Positions 33,667 through 42,480 of a stretch of DNA of 64,000 nt are shown here, one piece after another. The stretch comes from Methylococcaceae bacterium UBA662 (GTDB lineage Bacteria > Pseudomonadota > Gammaproteobacteria > Methylococcales > Methylomonadaceae), in contig DBNW01000055.1 of assembly GCA_002299425.1 (NCBI GenBank), forward strand, positions 5,480 to 69,479. The letters run 5' to 3'. A program made the translations under genes and the position numbers. The notes below the pieces were generated by a model. It made no database searches. It was not told the DNA's origin and was given only the letters and a program-made list of their open reading frames with translations. The first letter of the stretch is position 1, and each line of letters begins with the position of its first letter.

Positions 33667-34848
33667 CTAGGCTACAAATTTTTCCAAAATGTTGTCCAGA
33701 AACAACCAACCACGTTGCGTACAGGTATACCAGCCTTTGTTTAAGTCCAGCAAGCCTAACGCCAGACAATCCGCCAAAACCGGTGCTATGCTTGTTTCAT
33801 CAAGCCCGGTCGCTGCTTGGTACAGCGCCGGGCTAAAACCTTGCTTTAAGCGCAATTGATTCATGACGAATTCCAATGGCAACTCGGTACGGTCAATGTA
33901 CCGCTGGGTGGCGGTTTTGGTGCTGGCTGTAAGGTATTCAAGCGGCTTTTTATGCTTAGCCGTTCGCAGAATTTTATCCGGTTGTTGCCGGGTTATTTTT
34001 CCGTGTGCACCCGCGCCAATGCCGAGATAATCGCCAAATCGCCAATAATTCAGGTTATGTCGGCATTGACGGCCAGCCTGTGCATATGCGGACACTTCAT
34101 ATTGTTCAAACCCATGCTCTGCCAACACCGCTTGTGCAAGGACTTGACTTTGAAAAATGGCCTCATCGGCGGGTAGCTTAGGCGGGAATTTGTGAAAATA
34201 GGTATTGGGTTCCAACGTTAGTTGGTAGTAGGAAATGTGGCTTGGCGACAGACTGACGGCAATTGCTATATCATCGGCAGCATCTTTAGGGCTAGCACCC
34301 GGCAAACCGAACATCAAATCTAAGTTGATATTTTTAAATCCGGCTTGATCGGCAATTTCAACCGCAGCTAAGGCCTCTGGCCCATTGTGAACCCGTCCGA
34401 TGCGACTTAGCAGTTTATCGTTGAAGCTTTGTACGCCAATCGACAGGCGGTTAATTCCTAATGCCTTAAATTCCTTGAACTTACCGCTTTCAAACGTACC
34501 CGGATTGGCTTCCAGAGTAATCTCAATATCCGCCGAAAAAGGGACTTGCTCAGCGACGCCTTCCACTATCTTGGCGATAGCCTGTGGACTGAACAGACTG
34601 GGTGTACCACCACCAAAAAAAATACTTTGCACGGGACGGTCGATGGCATAGGCCTCTAGGTCAGCCGCTAAGTCGAGCAATAGCGCATCGACGTATGCGT
34701 GTTCAGGCAAGGCAGCGGGTGCGGCATGGGAATTAAAATCGCAATAAGGGCATTTCTTAATGCACCAGGGGATATGGATGTAAAGACTAAGTGGCTGCAA
34801 AAAATGGTATTTAGGCGTTAATACATCAAACAAAAACCGCGAAGACAT
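33667..34848 (-). CDS. hemW: Radical-SAM heme chaperone HemW
   Basis: HemW was long annotated as oxygen-independent coproporphyrinogen oxidase but acts as a heme chaperone. The 393-residue protein has the radical-SAM CIKKCPYC motif (CxxxCxxC, about 29-36) within SLYIHIPWCIKKCPYCDF (shown in part). It lacks the extra N-terminal cysteine of HemN. It also shows FFGGGTPSLF (about 81-90), EANPGTFE (about 115) and NRLSIGVQSFND (about 133). The C-terminal winged-helix-like region starts about 300. It is the first gene of the minus-strand group preceding pyrE. Confidence 0.95.
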   Translation of the reverse strand: MSSRFLFDVLTPKYHFLQPLSLYIHIPWCIKKCPYCDFNSHAAPAALPEHAYVDALLLDLAADLEAYAIDRPVQSIFFGGGTPSLFSPQAIAKIVEGVAEQVPFSADIEITLEANPGTFESGKFKEFKALGINRLSIGVQSFNDKLLSRIGRVHNGPEALAAVEIADQAGFKNINLDLMFGLPGASPKDAADDIAIAVSLSPSHISYYQLTLEPNTYFHKFPPKLPADEAIFQSQVLAQAVLAEHGFEQYEVSAYAQAGRQCRHNLNYWRFGDYLGIGAGAHGKITRQQPDKILRTAKHKKPLEYLTASTKTATQRYIDRTELPLEFVMNQLRLKQGFSPALYQAATGLDETSIAPVLADCLALGLLDLNKGWYTCTQRGWLFLDNILEKFVA

Positions 34849-34891
34849 GGGGATAAAGCCCAGTCTCGCGGCATTTTAAGCTAACTCGGAT

Positions 34892-35770
34892 TTAACGGCT
34901 GTTTTGCAAAGCGGCGATTCGTTCTTCCAATGGCGGATGGCTCATGAACAGTTTCATAATACCGCCGCCCCCGTTAATACCAAAAGCCGCCAATTGACCG
35001 GGTAATTGCGGGGCCTCATGGGTGCGTTGCAAAGCCTGTAACGCAGCTATCATTTTGCCTGTACCGGCTAACTTAGCACCGCCCGCATCGGCTTTAAATT
35101 CACGGTAACGGGAAAACCACATCACTAACATCGAGGCTAACACCCCTAAGGCAATTTGGGCCACTATTTGCGTAATGAAATAAGCCGGGCCGTGGCCTTG
35201 TTCGGTTTTAAACACCACCCGGTCAACCACATGACCGATAATGCTGGCAAAGAAATACACAAACGTGTTGACTACACCTTGCATCAGCGCCATCGTCACC
35301 ATATCGCCATTAGCGACATGGGCTATCTCATGCCCCAGCACCGCTTCCACCGCATCGGCGTCCATGTTCTCCAACAAACCGGTGCTGACGGCTACTAGGG
35401 CACTGTTTTTGCTCATGCCGGTGGCAAAGGCGTTGGATTCTGCGGCATCAAAGATACCCACTTCCGGCATTTTAATGCCAACCTGCTCGGCTTGCCTGGC
35501 CACCACATCCAACAGCCAGCGTTCGGTTTGGTTTTCTGGCTGCTCGATGACATGAACGCCCATGGCCTGTTTGGCAGACCACTTTGATATTGCTAAAGAA
35601 ATGAACGAACCGGTCATGCCAATTACAGCAGACATGATCAACAAAGCACCCAGATTAAGGTCGACGCCCTGTGCGTCCAAAACCCCCCTTAAACCGAGAG
35701 CACTGAAAACAATACTGACGACAACCATTATGGCGATATTGGTTGCTAAAAAAAGAAAAATACGTTTCAT
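34892..35770 (-). CDS. htpX: Membrane protease HtpX
   Basis: HtpX is an inner-membrane zinc metalloprotease that removes damaged membrane proteins alongside FtsH. I place the start at ATG 35770 (MKRIFLFLATNIAI), with TAAGGAG eight bases upstream, giving 292 residues rather than the longer open frame. It has N-terminal transmembrane helices (about 5-25, 35-55), the zinc motif HEIAHV (HExxH, about 144-149), further transmembrane segments near 160 and 200, and the conserved KADAGGAKL glutamate-containing region (EFKAD, about 224). It is divergent from the sorbosone dehydrogenase gene. Confidence 0.97.
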   Translation of the reverse strand: MKRIFLFLATNIAIMVVVSIVFSALGLRGVLDAQGVDLNLGALLIMSAVIGMTGSFISLAISKWSAKQAMGVHVIEQPENQTERWLLDVVARQAEQVGIKMPEVGIFDAAESNAFATGMSKNSALVAVSTGLLENMDADAVEAVLGHEIAHVANGDMVTMALMQGVVNTFVYFFASIIGHVVDRVVFKTEQGHGPAYFITQIVAQIALGVLASMLVMWFSRYREFKADAGGAKLAGTGKMIAALQALQRTHEAPQLPGQLAAFGINGGGGIMKLFMSHPPLEERIAALQNSR

Positions 35771-35884
35771 GATAGGCTCCTTATGTTGGTAGTATGCGGG
35801 ATGGGGATGGCAACCGGTTAATTCAAGGCTGCCTGCAAAATCAGAGCGAAACCAGCTTATAAAGTTTATCAGTGGAGATAACAC

Positions 35885-37072
35885 ATGAACATTAACAACA
35901 TTGCTGCAAAAATTGTTTTCATCTTGTTATGGGCTGGCTCAAAAGCCTACGCCGGGGACAATCTCCAAGCCGTTTTGAGCCAACTTCGCCTTCCGGAGGG
36001 TTTTAGCCTCTCTATTTTTGCCGACAACGTGCCGGGTGCCCGCAGTCTGGCCTTAGGTGAAAACGGCGTAGTCTATGTCGGCACCGCCCAAGCCGGTGCA
36101 TTGTACGCCGCCCAAGACGCTAACGGCGATGGCGTGGCCGAGGCGGTGCATGTCATTGCCAAAAATCTGTACCTGCCCAATGGCGTAGCTTATAAAAACG
36201 GGGCTTTGTATGTCGCCACCGTTAACCGTATCTTGCGCTACGATGCCATTAGCGAAAATCTAACCCATCCGCCCAAGCCGGTGGTGATTTATGACCAATT
36301 TCCCAGCGACAAGGCGCACGGCTGGAAATACTTGCGCTTTGGCCCGGACGGCAAATTGTACACCGCCGTGGGCGCACCCTGTAATGTCTGTGACTCCAAA
36401 CAGGAAATCTACGCTTCGTTGGTGCGGCTGGATGCCGACGGGCAAAATGTGCAGATACTGGCGCGCGGCATCCGCAACACGGTCGGGTTCGATTGGCAAC
36501 CGGGTACCGGTGCCTTGTTTTTCAACGACAACGGCCGCGACCACCTAGGCGATGACGCCCCACCGGATGAACTAAACTTGTGGTCGGCTAAAGGCGAGCA
36601 TTTCGGCTACCCCTATTGCCACGGCGGCGACATCCTTGACCCGGAACTGGCGAATGAGAAAAAATGCAGCCAATTTAAGCCGCCCGTCTGGCGGTACAAA
36701 GCTCACGTCGCGCCATTGGGCATGCGTTTTTATCAAGGCCTACAGTTTCCCCCGACGTATCAAAACCAACTGCTGGTAGCTCAGCACGGCTCTTGGAACC
36801 GTACCGAACCGCAAGGCTACAAAGTGGTGCTGATCACGTTTGGCGAAGACGGCCTACCAAAATCTGAAGAAAATTTTATCAGCGGCTGGCTGACCCCACA
36901 GGGCGAGGTATTAGGCAGGCCGGTGGATATTTTGACCTTGCCTGACGGCAGCGTATTGGTGAGCGATGACCAATTAGGGGTCATTTATAGGGTCACGCAT
37001 TCGGCCAAGACACGCGCCATCTCCCCGACTATAGCCCCTCAATCACCTCAGCCTGAAGGGGTGCCGCTTTAA
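35885..37072 (+). CDS. Periplasmic sorbosone dehydrogenase-like PQQ/sugar dehydrogenase
   Basis: This 395-residue beta-propeller oxidoreductase of the L-sorbosone dehydrogenase/PQQ-glucose dehydrogenase family starts with a signal peptide (about 1-22). Family marks include LPEGFSLSIFADNVPGARSL near 40, ATVNRILRYD, HGWKYLRFGPDGKLY, and the C-terminal HGSWNRTEPQGYKV. It probably needs PQQ or calcium. It is not a methanol dehydrogenase, which is larger. Substrate unknown. It is convergent with the DUF2892 gene. Confidence 0.9.
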   Translation: MNINNIAAKIVFILLWAGSKAYAGDNLQAVLSQLRLPEGFSLSIFADNVPGARSLALGENGVVYVGTAQAGALYAAQDANGDGVAEAVHVIAKNLYLPNGVAYKNGALYVATVNRILRYDAISENLTHPPKPVVIYDQFPSDKAHGWKYLRFGPDGKLYTAVGAPCNVCDSKQEIYASLVRLDADGQNVQILARGIRNTVGFDWQPGTGALFFNDNGRDHLGDDAPPDELNLWSAKGEHFGYPYCHGGDILDPELANEKKCSQFKPPVWRYKAHVAPLGMRFYQGLQFPPTYQNQLLVAQHGSWNRTEPQGYKVVLITFGEDGLPKSEENFISGWLTPQGEVLGRPVDILTLPDGSVLVSDDQLGVIYRVTHSAKTRAISPTIAPQSPQPEGVPL

Positions 37073-37135
37073 ACGGTTCCATCGGGCAAAAACGTTCACG
37101 CAACGCCTCATCGCCCTGCTTTTGCAACGGTCTTT

Positions 37136-37315
37136 TTAACGTAGCCGCCAACCCGTCAAACCGGTGAACATCAAATAAATGCCAACAATAATCAGGGCGA
37201 TGGTCGCCATTAAGTAAGTGTCTATGACAAAAGCCACCGTACTTGCCGACACGGCAAACAGCCCTAATCCCCAAAAAAACCGGCGCCAGCCGGTTTCGTT
37301 TTGTTCTGCATTCAT
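37136..37315 (-). CDS. DUF2892 (YgaP-type) small membrane protein
   Basis: This 59-residue membrane protein has two transmembrane helices (about 10-32 and 36-54) and the terminal GIYLMFTGLTGWRLR typical of the DUF2892 family, the same membrane module found at the end of the E. coli rhodanese YgaP. I choose ATG 37315, with GAGGAG seven bases upstream. It lies 32 bases after the TusA-like gene on the same strand, so the pair may act together in sulfur transfer at the membrane. Confidence 0.85.
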   Translation of the reverse strand: MNAEQNETGWRRFFWGLGLFAVSASTVAFVIDTYLMATIALIIVGIYLMFTGLTGWRLR

Positions 37316-37347
37316 TGAGTCTCTCCTCTGCAAAATTTAAATGAGAT

Positions 37348-37611
37348 TTACAACATACGCGACTTGAAAACCCTAGGAAGCCCGTTTTTTTTGATATAAA
37401 AAACTTGTGCGTCTGAATGCCGCACCAGCTCGATCAGGCAGTGACCTGCCTGGTCGATATAAACGCCAATATCAAGATGCGCCGCAGGATCTGTGGCAAT
37501 CACCCTAACCACTTCACCGCTGGCCATTTCCGCCAAAGCCCTTTTAAGGCGCAACAAAGGCAACGGACACAGCAAGCCGCTGGCGTCTAATTCCACATCA
37601 AATTCAATCAT
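37348..37611 (-). CDS. TusA/SirA-family sulfurtransferase-like protein
   Basis: This 87-residue TusA-fold protein has the family CPxP motif as LCPLPLLRLKRAL (about 14-26, with Cys15) and the adjacent SGEVVRVIATDPAAHLDI segment. TusA carries a persulfide on this cysteine for thiolation of tRNA and molybdenum-cofactor synthesis. The CPLP motif is intact, so sulfur transfer is plausible. It starts a two-gene unit with the DUF2892 protein and is divergent from cysG, which is also a sulfur-assimilation gene. Confidence 0.93.
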   Translation of the reverse strand: MIEFDVELDASGLLCPLPLLRLKRALAEMASGEVVRVIATDPAAHLDIGVYIDQAGHCLIELVRHSDAQVFYIKKNGLPRVFKSRML

Positions 37612-37690
37612 GGTAGCCCGAAATTTTCTCTGCTGGTTGAGGGAGGCCTATAATACCATCCGCCTATCAAATTGCCCCTAAGCCTCGCCA

Positions 37691-39109
37691 ATGCGCTATT
37701 TTCCGATTTTTGTAGACCTTAAAGAACAACCGTGTTTAGTGATCGGTGGCGGTGAAACCGCAGCCCGAAAAATTAGCCTATTGGCTCAGGCCGGGGCACG
37801 CATCACGGTTTTATCGGAACAGTTTGGCAAGCCGGTTTTAGACCTGGCCGAACGCTATGCGCTAACGCTGACACGCAAAACCTTTACTGAAACCGACATT
37901 AGCGCAGGGATGCGCTTGGTCGTCTGCGCTACCGACAACCCCAAAACCAACCAATTGGCTGCGACCAGCGCAACCAAACGAGGCATACTCGTCAACGTCG
38001 TCGACAACCCTGACCTGTGCAGCTTCATATTCCCCGCCATCATCGACCGCTCGCCGATTGTCGCTGCTGTTTCCTCCGGCGGCGCGGCACCGGTACTGGC
38101 CAGGCTACTTCGGGCGAAAATAGAAACGCTAATCCCACCCGCCTACGGTTTGCTCGCGGATTTAGCGCAAAAGTTCCGCAACCCAGTCAAGCAAGCCATT
38201 GCAGAACCCGCGCAACGGCGCATTTTTTGGGAAAACTGCTTTCAAGGCCCGGTTGCTGAACGGTTATTTGCCGGTGACGGACGGCAGGCAGAACACCTGT
38301 TGCAGAAGGCTTTAGCCCATCAAGCACCGCAAAACTCCGGTGAAGTTTATCTAATCGGTGCCGGCCCAGGCGCAGCCGATCTTTTAACCTTCCGTGCCTT
38401 GCGCCTGATGCAGCAAGCGGATGTGATAGTGTACGACCACTTAGTGTCGCCAGAAATCATGTCTCTAGCGCGGCGCGACTCAGACCGGGTTTATGTTGGC
38501 AAACAACGAAAAAACCATGCCTTGCCCCAGGATGGCATTAACCAATTGCTGGCGGATTTGGCCAAACAAGGCAAACGGGTGGCGCGTCTAAAAGGCGGCG
38601 ACCCGTTTATTTTTGGCCGTGGCGGCGAGGAAATAGAAACTTTGATGGCACAGGGCATCCCTTTTCAAGTAGTACCCGGTATTACTGCTGCCTCTGGTTG
38701 CGCCAGTTACGCCGGCATTCCGCTCACCCACCGTGACCACGCCCACTCTGTTACCTTCGTCACCGGCCACTTAAAAGACGGCAGCATCAATCTAAATTGG
38801 ACACAATTGGCCGCGCCCAACCAAACACTTGTCGTTTACATGGGGCTGGTGGGTCTCGATAAAATCTGCCAAGCCTTGATTGCACACGGCAGCCCCCAAA
38901 ATTTGCCCATCGCCTTAATCCAACAAGGCACCACGACGAACCAGCGGGTGGTAACTGGCACTTTAGCTAGCCTACCCGCCTTAATCGATGGCCTTGACAT
39001 TACCCCGCCGACCTTGATCATCATCGGCACGGTGGTGAAATTGCATGAAAAACTACAGTGGTTTTATAGCAACAACCCTAACGTCCATCTAACCAGCCCG
39101 CCCCAATGA
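37691..39109 (+). CDS. cysG: Siroheme synthase CysG
   Basis: CysG makes siroheme, the cofactor of sulfite and nitrite reductases. The 472-residue protein is a fusion: an N-terminal precorrin-2 dehydrogenase/sirohydrochlorin ferrochelatase domain (about 1-205, with GGGETAARK at 18-26) and a C-terminal uroporphyrinogen-III methyltransferase (about 215-455, with IGAGPGAADLLT, then RLKGGDPFIFGRGGEE). Its stop overlaps the ATG of the LprI-like gene by four bases (ATGA), so translation is probably coupled. Confidence 0.97.
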   Translation: MRYFPIFVDLKEQPCLVIGGGETAARKISLLAQAGARITVLSEQFGKPVLDLAERYALTLTRKTFTETDISAGMRLVVCATDNPKTNQLAATSATKRGILVNVVDNPDLCSFIFPAIIDRSPIVAAVSSGGAAPVLARLLRAKIETLIPPAYGLLADLAQKFRNPVKQAIAEPAQRRIFWENCFQGPVAERLFAGDGRQAEHLLQKALAHQAPQNSGEVYLIGAGPGAADLLTFRALRLMQQADVIVYDHLVSPEIMSLARRDSDRVYVGKQRKNHALPQDGINQLLADLAKQGKRVARLKGGDPFIFGRGGEEIETLMAQGIPFQVVPGITAASGCASYAGIPLTHRDHAHSVTFVTGHLKDGSINLNWTQLAAPNQTLVVYMGLVGLDKICQALIAHGSPQNLPIALIQQGTTTNQRVVTGTLASLPALIDGLDITPPTLIIIGTVVKLHEKLQWFYSNNPNVHLTSPPQ

Positions 39110-39900
39110 AAATCAACCACTTAGCTTTAGGTGTCATGGCGCTAAGTCTCCTGGTAACTGCCATTGAACCCGCAGGGGCCGCCAGTTTTGATTGCGCTAA
39201 AGCAGAAACCGCCGTTGAAAAAGCTATTTGCGCGGACACAGAACTTTCATTATTGGATGAACGCCTCGCCAAAACGTATCAACAGGCTGTTCACTTAGCC
39301 GAAGATCCGGTGCCACTCAAAAAACAGCAACACGTCTGGCTCTTGGAAACCCGGAGCACATGCCAGGATAACGCCTGCCTGCATCAGGCTCTTCAGACAA
39401 GAATTGCCGAACTGGCCGATGTCCAAGCCCGGCAATGGTCCCAGTACCGCGATCTGGAACTGGGCATTGAGTTTGCCTACCCCCCGCAGCGCCACGTCAG
39501 AAAAAATTGCCACAGCAGCCACCACTGCGTCGCCTTGGTATCGACCCCAATGCCGGCTGGCAGCGAATACCTGCTGGCCTTTGAAGTTTTTGACGGTGAT
39601 TTAGCCCATGTGGCGACCAATCAAGCTATTTTTTCCCGGCATAGCGGCGGCTGGGTGGCCCAGGGCCGCCACGGCCAATACCCGGTGCAGTTTCTATCCG
39701 GCGAGGGTTGGCAGGGGATTTACGCGGTGGTCGATTGTGGCGTTACCAGCGCCGAGGGGGTTTTTCATGCCGCCGGCGGTGAATGTTACTGGGCGGTGCT
39801 CAGCAACGGCCTGCGTTCTGTAACCATTGACAGCGAGGGGTTAGTCGGCAACGACGAACTGTCCCGCCGCTCGATCGAATCCTTCCGCTTCATCCAATAA
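39106..39900 (+). CDS. LprI-like (DUF1311) secreted protein
   Basis: This 264-residue exported protein has a signal peptide (about 1-25) and an N-terminal lysozyme-inhibitor LprI-type domain (about 25-105): SFDCAKAETAVEKAICAD, then LDERLAKTYQQAV, and the paired cysteines TCQDNACLHQ. The rest (about 110-264) is a beta-rich domain I do not recognise, with the FRFIQ terminus. Its translation is coupled to cysG, but no functional connection is apparent; inhibition of host or competitor lysozyme is a possibility from the family alone. Confidence 0.85.
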   Translation: MKINHLALGVMALSLLVTAIEPAGAASFDCAKAETAVEKAICADTELSLLDERLAKTYQQAVHLAEDPVPLKKQQHVWLLETRSTCQDNACLHQALQTRIAELADVQARQWSQYRDLELGIEFAYPPQRHVRKNCHSSHHCVALVSTPMPAGSEYLLAFEVFDGDLAHVATNQAIFSRHSGGWVAQGRHGQYPVQFLSGEGWQGIYAVVDCGVTSAEGVFHAAGGECYWAVLSNGLRSVTIDSEGLVGNDELSRRSIESFRFIQ

Positions 39901-39930
39901 CCCATTCAGCTTTCATTGCATTTTATTGGT

Positions 39931-39936
39931 TATAAT
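39931..39936 (+). promoter_or_regulatory. Putative -10 element for the cytochrome c gene
   Basis: A perfect TATAAT lies in the gap before the cytochrome gene. A matching -35 at the right distance is not clear, so the assignment is weak; it would leave a leader of about 130 bases. Confidence 0.35.
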
Positions 39937-40071
39937 GCCGTCCGTTTGCTTGCCCAGCGAGAAAACAAAAAAATAACAATTGAATTTTCCAGTTAAATGC
40001 CCTGTTTTTTTGGCTTTAACTGCTAACCGGGCTGTGGTGTTACAGCTTTTTCAACAACAAGAGAGGTCTTT

Positions 40072-40410
40072 ATGAAAAAATCAGTAGTAGTGGCAGCGAC
40101 TATCGCATTGTCCGGCTTATTCGGCCAAGCACTGGCCGACGAGCAATTGGAAATAGGCAAAAAAATCTACGAACGCGCTTTTGGCCGTGGCTGCGGCACT
40201 TGCCACGACATCGCCTCCAACCCGCAATTGACGGCACTCATCAAAGGCGGCCAATTAGACCGCGCCCGCTTTGAACAAGTCTTAAGAGAAGGCAAAGGCG
40301 GCATGCCCAAAGCGGTTGGCGAAATTATGAAGCAAAAAGCGGTGGAAAAAGCCGGTTACAGCGAAGAACAAGCCATTGAAGCGTTATACAAGTATTTAGA
40401 AAGCAAGTAA
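40072..40410 (+). CDS. Small periplasmic c-type cytochrome
   Basis: This 112-residue class I cytochrome c has a signal peptide (about 1-22, ending QALA) and one heme-binding CGTCH (41-45). The likely axial methionine is in GGMPKAV near residue 83. It is short and lysine-rich, like electron carriers that pass electrons between dehydrogenases and oxidases. A strong AGAGG ribosome-binding site precedes the ATG. It is flanked by a bidirectional terminator and forms its own transcription unit. Its partner is unknown. Confidence 0.93.
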   Translation: MKKSVVVAATIALSGLFGQALADEQLEIGKKIYERAFGRGCGTCHDIASNPQLTALIKGGQLDRARFEQVLREGKGGMPKAVGEIMKQKAVEKAGYSEEQAIEALYKYLESK

Positions 40411-40426
40411 GCACCCGTTAGGCACA

Positions 40427-40466
40427 AAAAAAGCCGCCTAGGATAACCCCTAAGAGCGGCTTTTTT
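40427..40466. terminator. Bidirectional intrinsic terminator
   Basis: AAAAAAGCCGC (40427-40437) pairs with GCGGCTTTTTT (40456-40466). It ends the cytochrome c transcript on the plus strand and the two-TM protein transcript on the minus strand. Confidence 0.9.
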
Positions 40467-40478
40467 ACGGGCGGTGGC

Positions 40479-41072
40479 TTATAATTTAAGCAAAAACCGC
40501 ACCACCACTTCTTTAAACGGCAACTGTTGCCGCTTTAGCCAAACGCCGGTCACCGCTGCAAGCATTAACCCGCACGAGGCCAGAATAAGGTAAATCAACC
40601 GCTTCAAATGAGACATTTCCTGAGCGAGTCGCTCGCTATCAACCCTAACCGCAGGTATTTTTTCTGCTTCAACAGGACCGTAGGCCCTGAGTATTTTTAG
40701 ATCGTTTTTAATTTCTTCTAACGTACTTAACGAGCCGTCCAGAGTACCCGTCTTCAAGCTGGTTTCCAAAGTACGCAACTTGCTCTCGATGGAGCCGCTG
40801 ACCAGACCCACTACCTGCCCTTTTAAGGCATCCATTTCCGCCATCAAGCGGGGATTGGGTTTTTCCCTATACACACCAACGGCCTGCTTTTCAAAGGACT
40901 CGTAGTCGCTTAGCGGAGTCCAAAAAAAGCCACCGAAAAAAATAACCGTCAGTAACAGCACCGCGCAACGCAACAGCCACCGTTTGCTCCTCACCAGGGC
41001 AGACTGCGAAGCCACACACGGAACACGGTGTATCACTAGGATTGCTGATTTTTTGGGGTCTGTATCACGCAT
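40479..41072 (-). CDS. Uncharacterised two-TM membrane protein
   Basis: I do not recognise this 197-residue protein. It has a transmembrane helix at about 32-52 (LLRCAVLLLTVIFFGGFF), a hydrophilic loop of about 105 residues rich in charged and heptad-like segments (about 65-150), and a second helix at about 158-180, so the loop would be periplasmic. I choose ATG 41072, with AGGAGG five bases upstream. It follows argG on the opposite side of a 69-base gap and shares its direction, so it may be co-transcribed, though its strong ribosome-binding site points to independent expression. Confidence 0.7.
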   Translation of the reverse strand: MRDTDPKKSAILVIHRVPCVASQSALVRSKRWLLRCAVLLLTVIFFGGFFWTPLSDYESFEKQAVGVYREKPNPRLMAEMDALKGQVVGLVSGSIESKLRTLETSLKTGTLDGSLSTLEEIKNDLKILRAYGPVEAEKIPAVRVDSERLAQEMSHLKRLIYLILASCGLMLAAVTGVWLKRQQLPFKEVVVRFLLKL

Positions 41073-41141
41073 CCTCACCTCCTCTTAAACCGGCCACCGC
41101 TAATTAAATTTTTCGGGTCCGGAAACTGTACGTATCACGCG

Positions 41142-42377
41142 TCAACCGTGCGCCCCTTTTTGTTTTTTTGCGGCCGCTATACGCAGCCTCAACGCATTCA
41201 GCTTGATGAAGCCCTCCGCGTCTTTCTGGTTGTATGCGCCGGCATCCTCCTCGAAAGTAGCGATGCTCTCATCGAACAAGCTGTCGGTGTCAGAAGCGCG
41301 ACCGACCACCATGACGTTGCCCTTGTACAACTTCAGGCGTACTTTGCCATTAACCGTAGATTGAGAAGCATCGATCAAAGTCTGCATCAGCTTGCGCTCA
41401 GGACTCCACCAGTAGCCGTTATAAATCAACGACGCATAACGCGGCATCAAGTCATCTTTCAAATGCGCCACTTCCCGGTCCAAAGTCAACGATTCGATGG
41501 CTCGGTGCGCCTTCAACATCACCGTACCCGCCGGCGTTTCATAACAACCGCGCGATTTCATGCCCACATAACGGTTTTCAACAATGTCCAGGCGACCGAT
41601 GCCGTTGGCACCAGCGGTAGCATTCAATTTTTCCATCACTTCAGCCGGGCTGTGCGGGACGCCGTCAATCGCGACAATATCGCCATGCTGGTAGGTCAAT
41701 TCGACATAGACAGGTCGGTCCGGGGCGGTCTCCGGGGCGACCGACCAACGCCACATATCTTCCTCAGGCTCAGCCCAAGGGTCTTCCAGCACCCGGCCCT
41801 CGTAGGAAATATGCAGCAAATTAGCATCCATCGAATACGGCGAAGCACCGCCTTTTTTCATCTCCACGGGTATGCTGTGTTTTTCAGCATAGGCCAGCAG
41901 CGATTGGCGCGAGGTTAAATTCCATTCCCGCCAAGGGGCAATGATTTTAATGCCAGGGCGCAGGGCATAGGCCCCTAGCTCAAACCGAACTTGGTCGTTT
42001 CCCTTGCCGGTGGCGCCGTGAGCAATGGCATCGGCTTGGGTTTCATTGGCTATATCAATCAAACGCTTGGCAATCAAGGGACGAGCAATCGAGGTGCCGA
42101 GTAAGTATTCGCCCTCATAAACGGCATTGGCGCGGAACATCGGGAAGACAAAATCGCGGGCGAACTCTTCACGCAAGTCGTCTATGTAAATTTCTTTGAT
42201 GCCCATTGCCTGGGCCTTGCTGCGGGCAGGCTCGACCTCTTCCCGTTGCCCCAAATCGGCGGTAAACGTAACCACTTCGCAGGCGTACACATCGTGTAAC
42301 CACTTGAGAATAACGGAGGTGTCCAAGCCCCCAGAATAAGCCAATACCACTTTGTTAATTTCCGGCACGGTGGCCAC
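41142..42377 (-). CDS. argG: Argininosuccinate synthase
   Basis: ArgG joins citrulline and aspartate with ATP in arginine synthesis. The 411-residue protein has the P-loop-like VLAYSGGLDTSVIL (11-24), the FTADLGQ segment (about 38-44), ATGKGNDQVRFE (about 120), and the C-terminal region with GRASDTDSLFDE. It belongs to the type 1 synthase family. It is monocistronic or leads into the two-TM gene. The sequence is of normal length and shows no defect. Confidence 0.98.
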   Translation of the reverse strand: MATVPEINKVVLAYSGGLDTSVILKWLHDVYACEVVTFTADLGQREEVEPARSKAQAMGIKEIYIDDLREEFARDFVFPMFRANAVYEGEYLLGTSIARPLIAKRLIDIANETQADAIAHGATGKGNDQVRFELGAYALRPGIKIIAPWREWNLTSRQSLLAYAEKHSIPVEMKKGGASPYSMDANLLHISYEGRVLEDPWAEPEEDMWRWSVAPETAPDRPVYVELTYQHGDIVAIDGVPHSPAEVMEKLNATAGANGIGRLDIVENRYVGMKSRGCYETPAGTVMLKAHRAIESLTLDREVAHLKDDLMPRYASLIYNGYWWSPERKLMQTLIDASQSTVNGKVRLKLYKGNVMVVGRASDTDSLFDESIATFEEDAGAYNQKDAEGFIKLNALRLRIAAAKKQKGAHG

Positions 42378-42480
42378 TCCCTTGAGTTAAAAAGGCCGCA
42401 ATTGTAACAAAAAATCGCATTTTATTACAGGTTAACCGCTGGCGGCGGCATCAAAAACGGGCACTTTCTATAGCCGCCGT

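Noticed and set aside
42378..42480. CGGCGGC...GCCGCCG hairpin after apbE as a terminator
   Set aside because: The loop is 23 bases and no T-run follows, so there is no good case for an intrinsic terminator.
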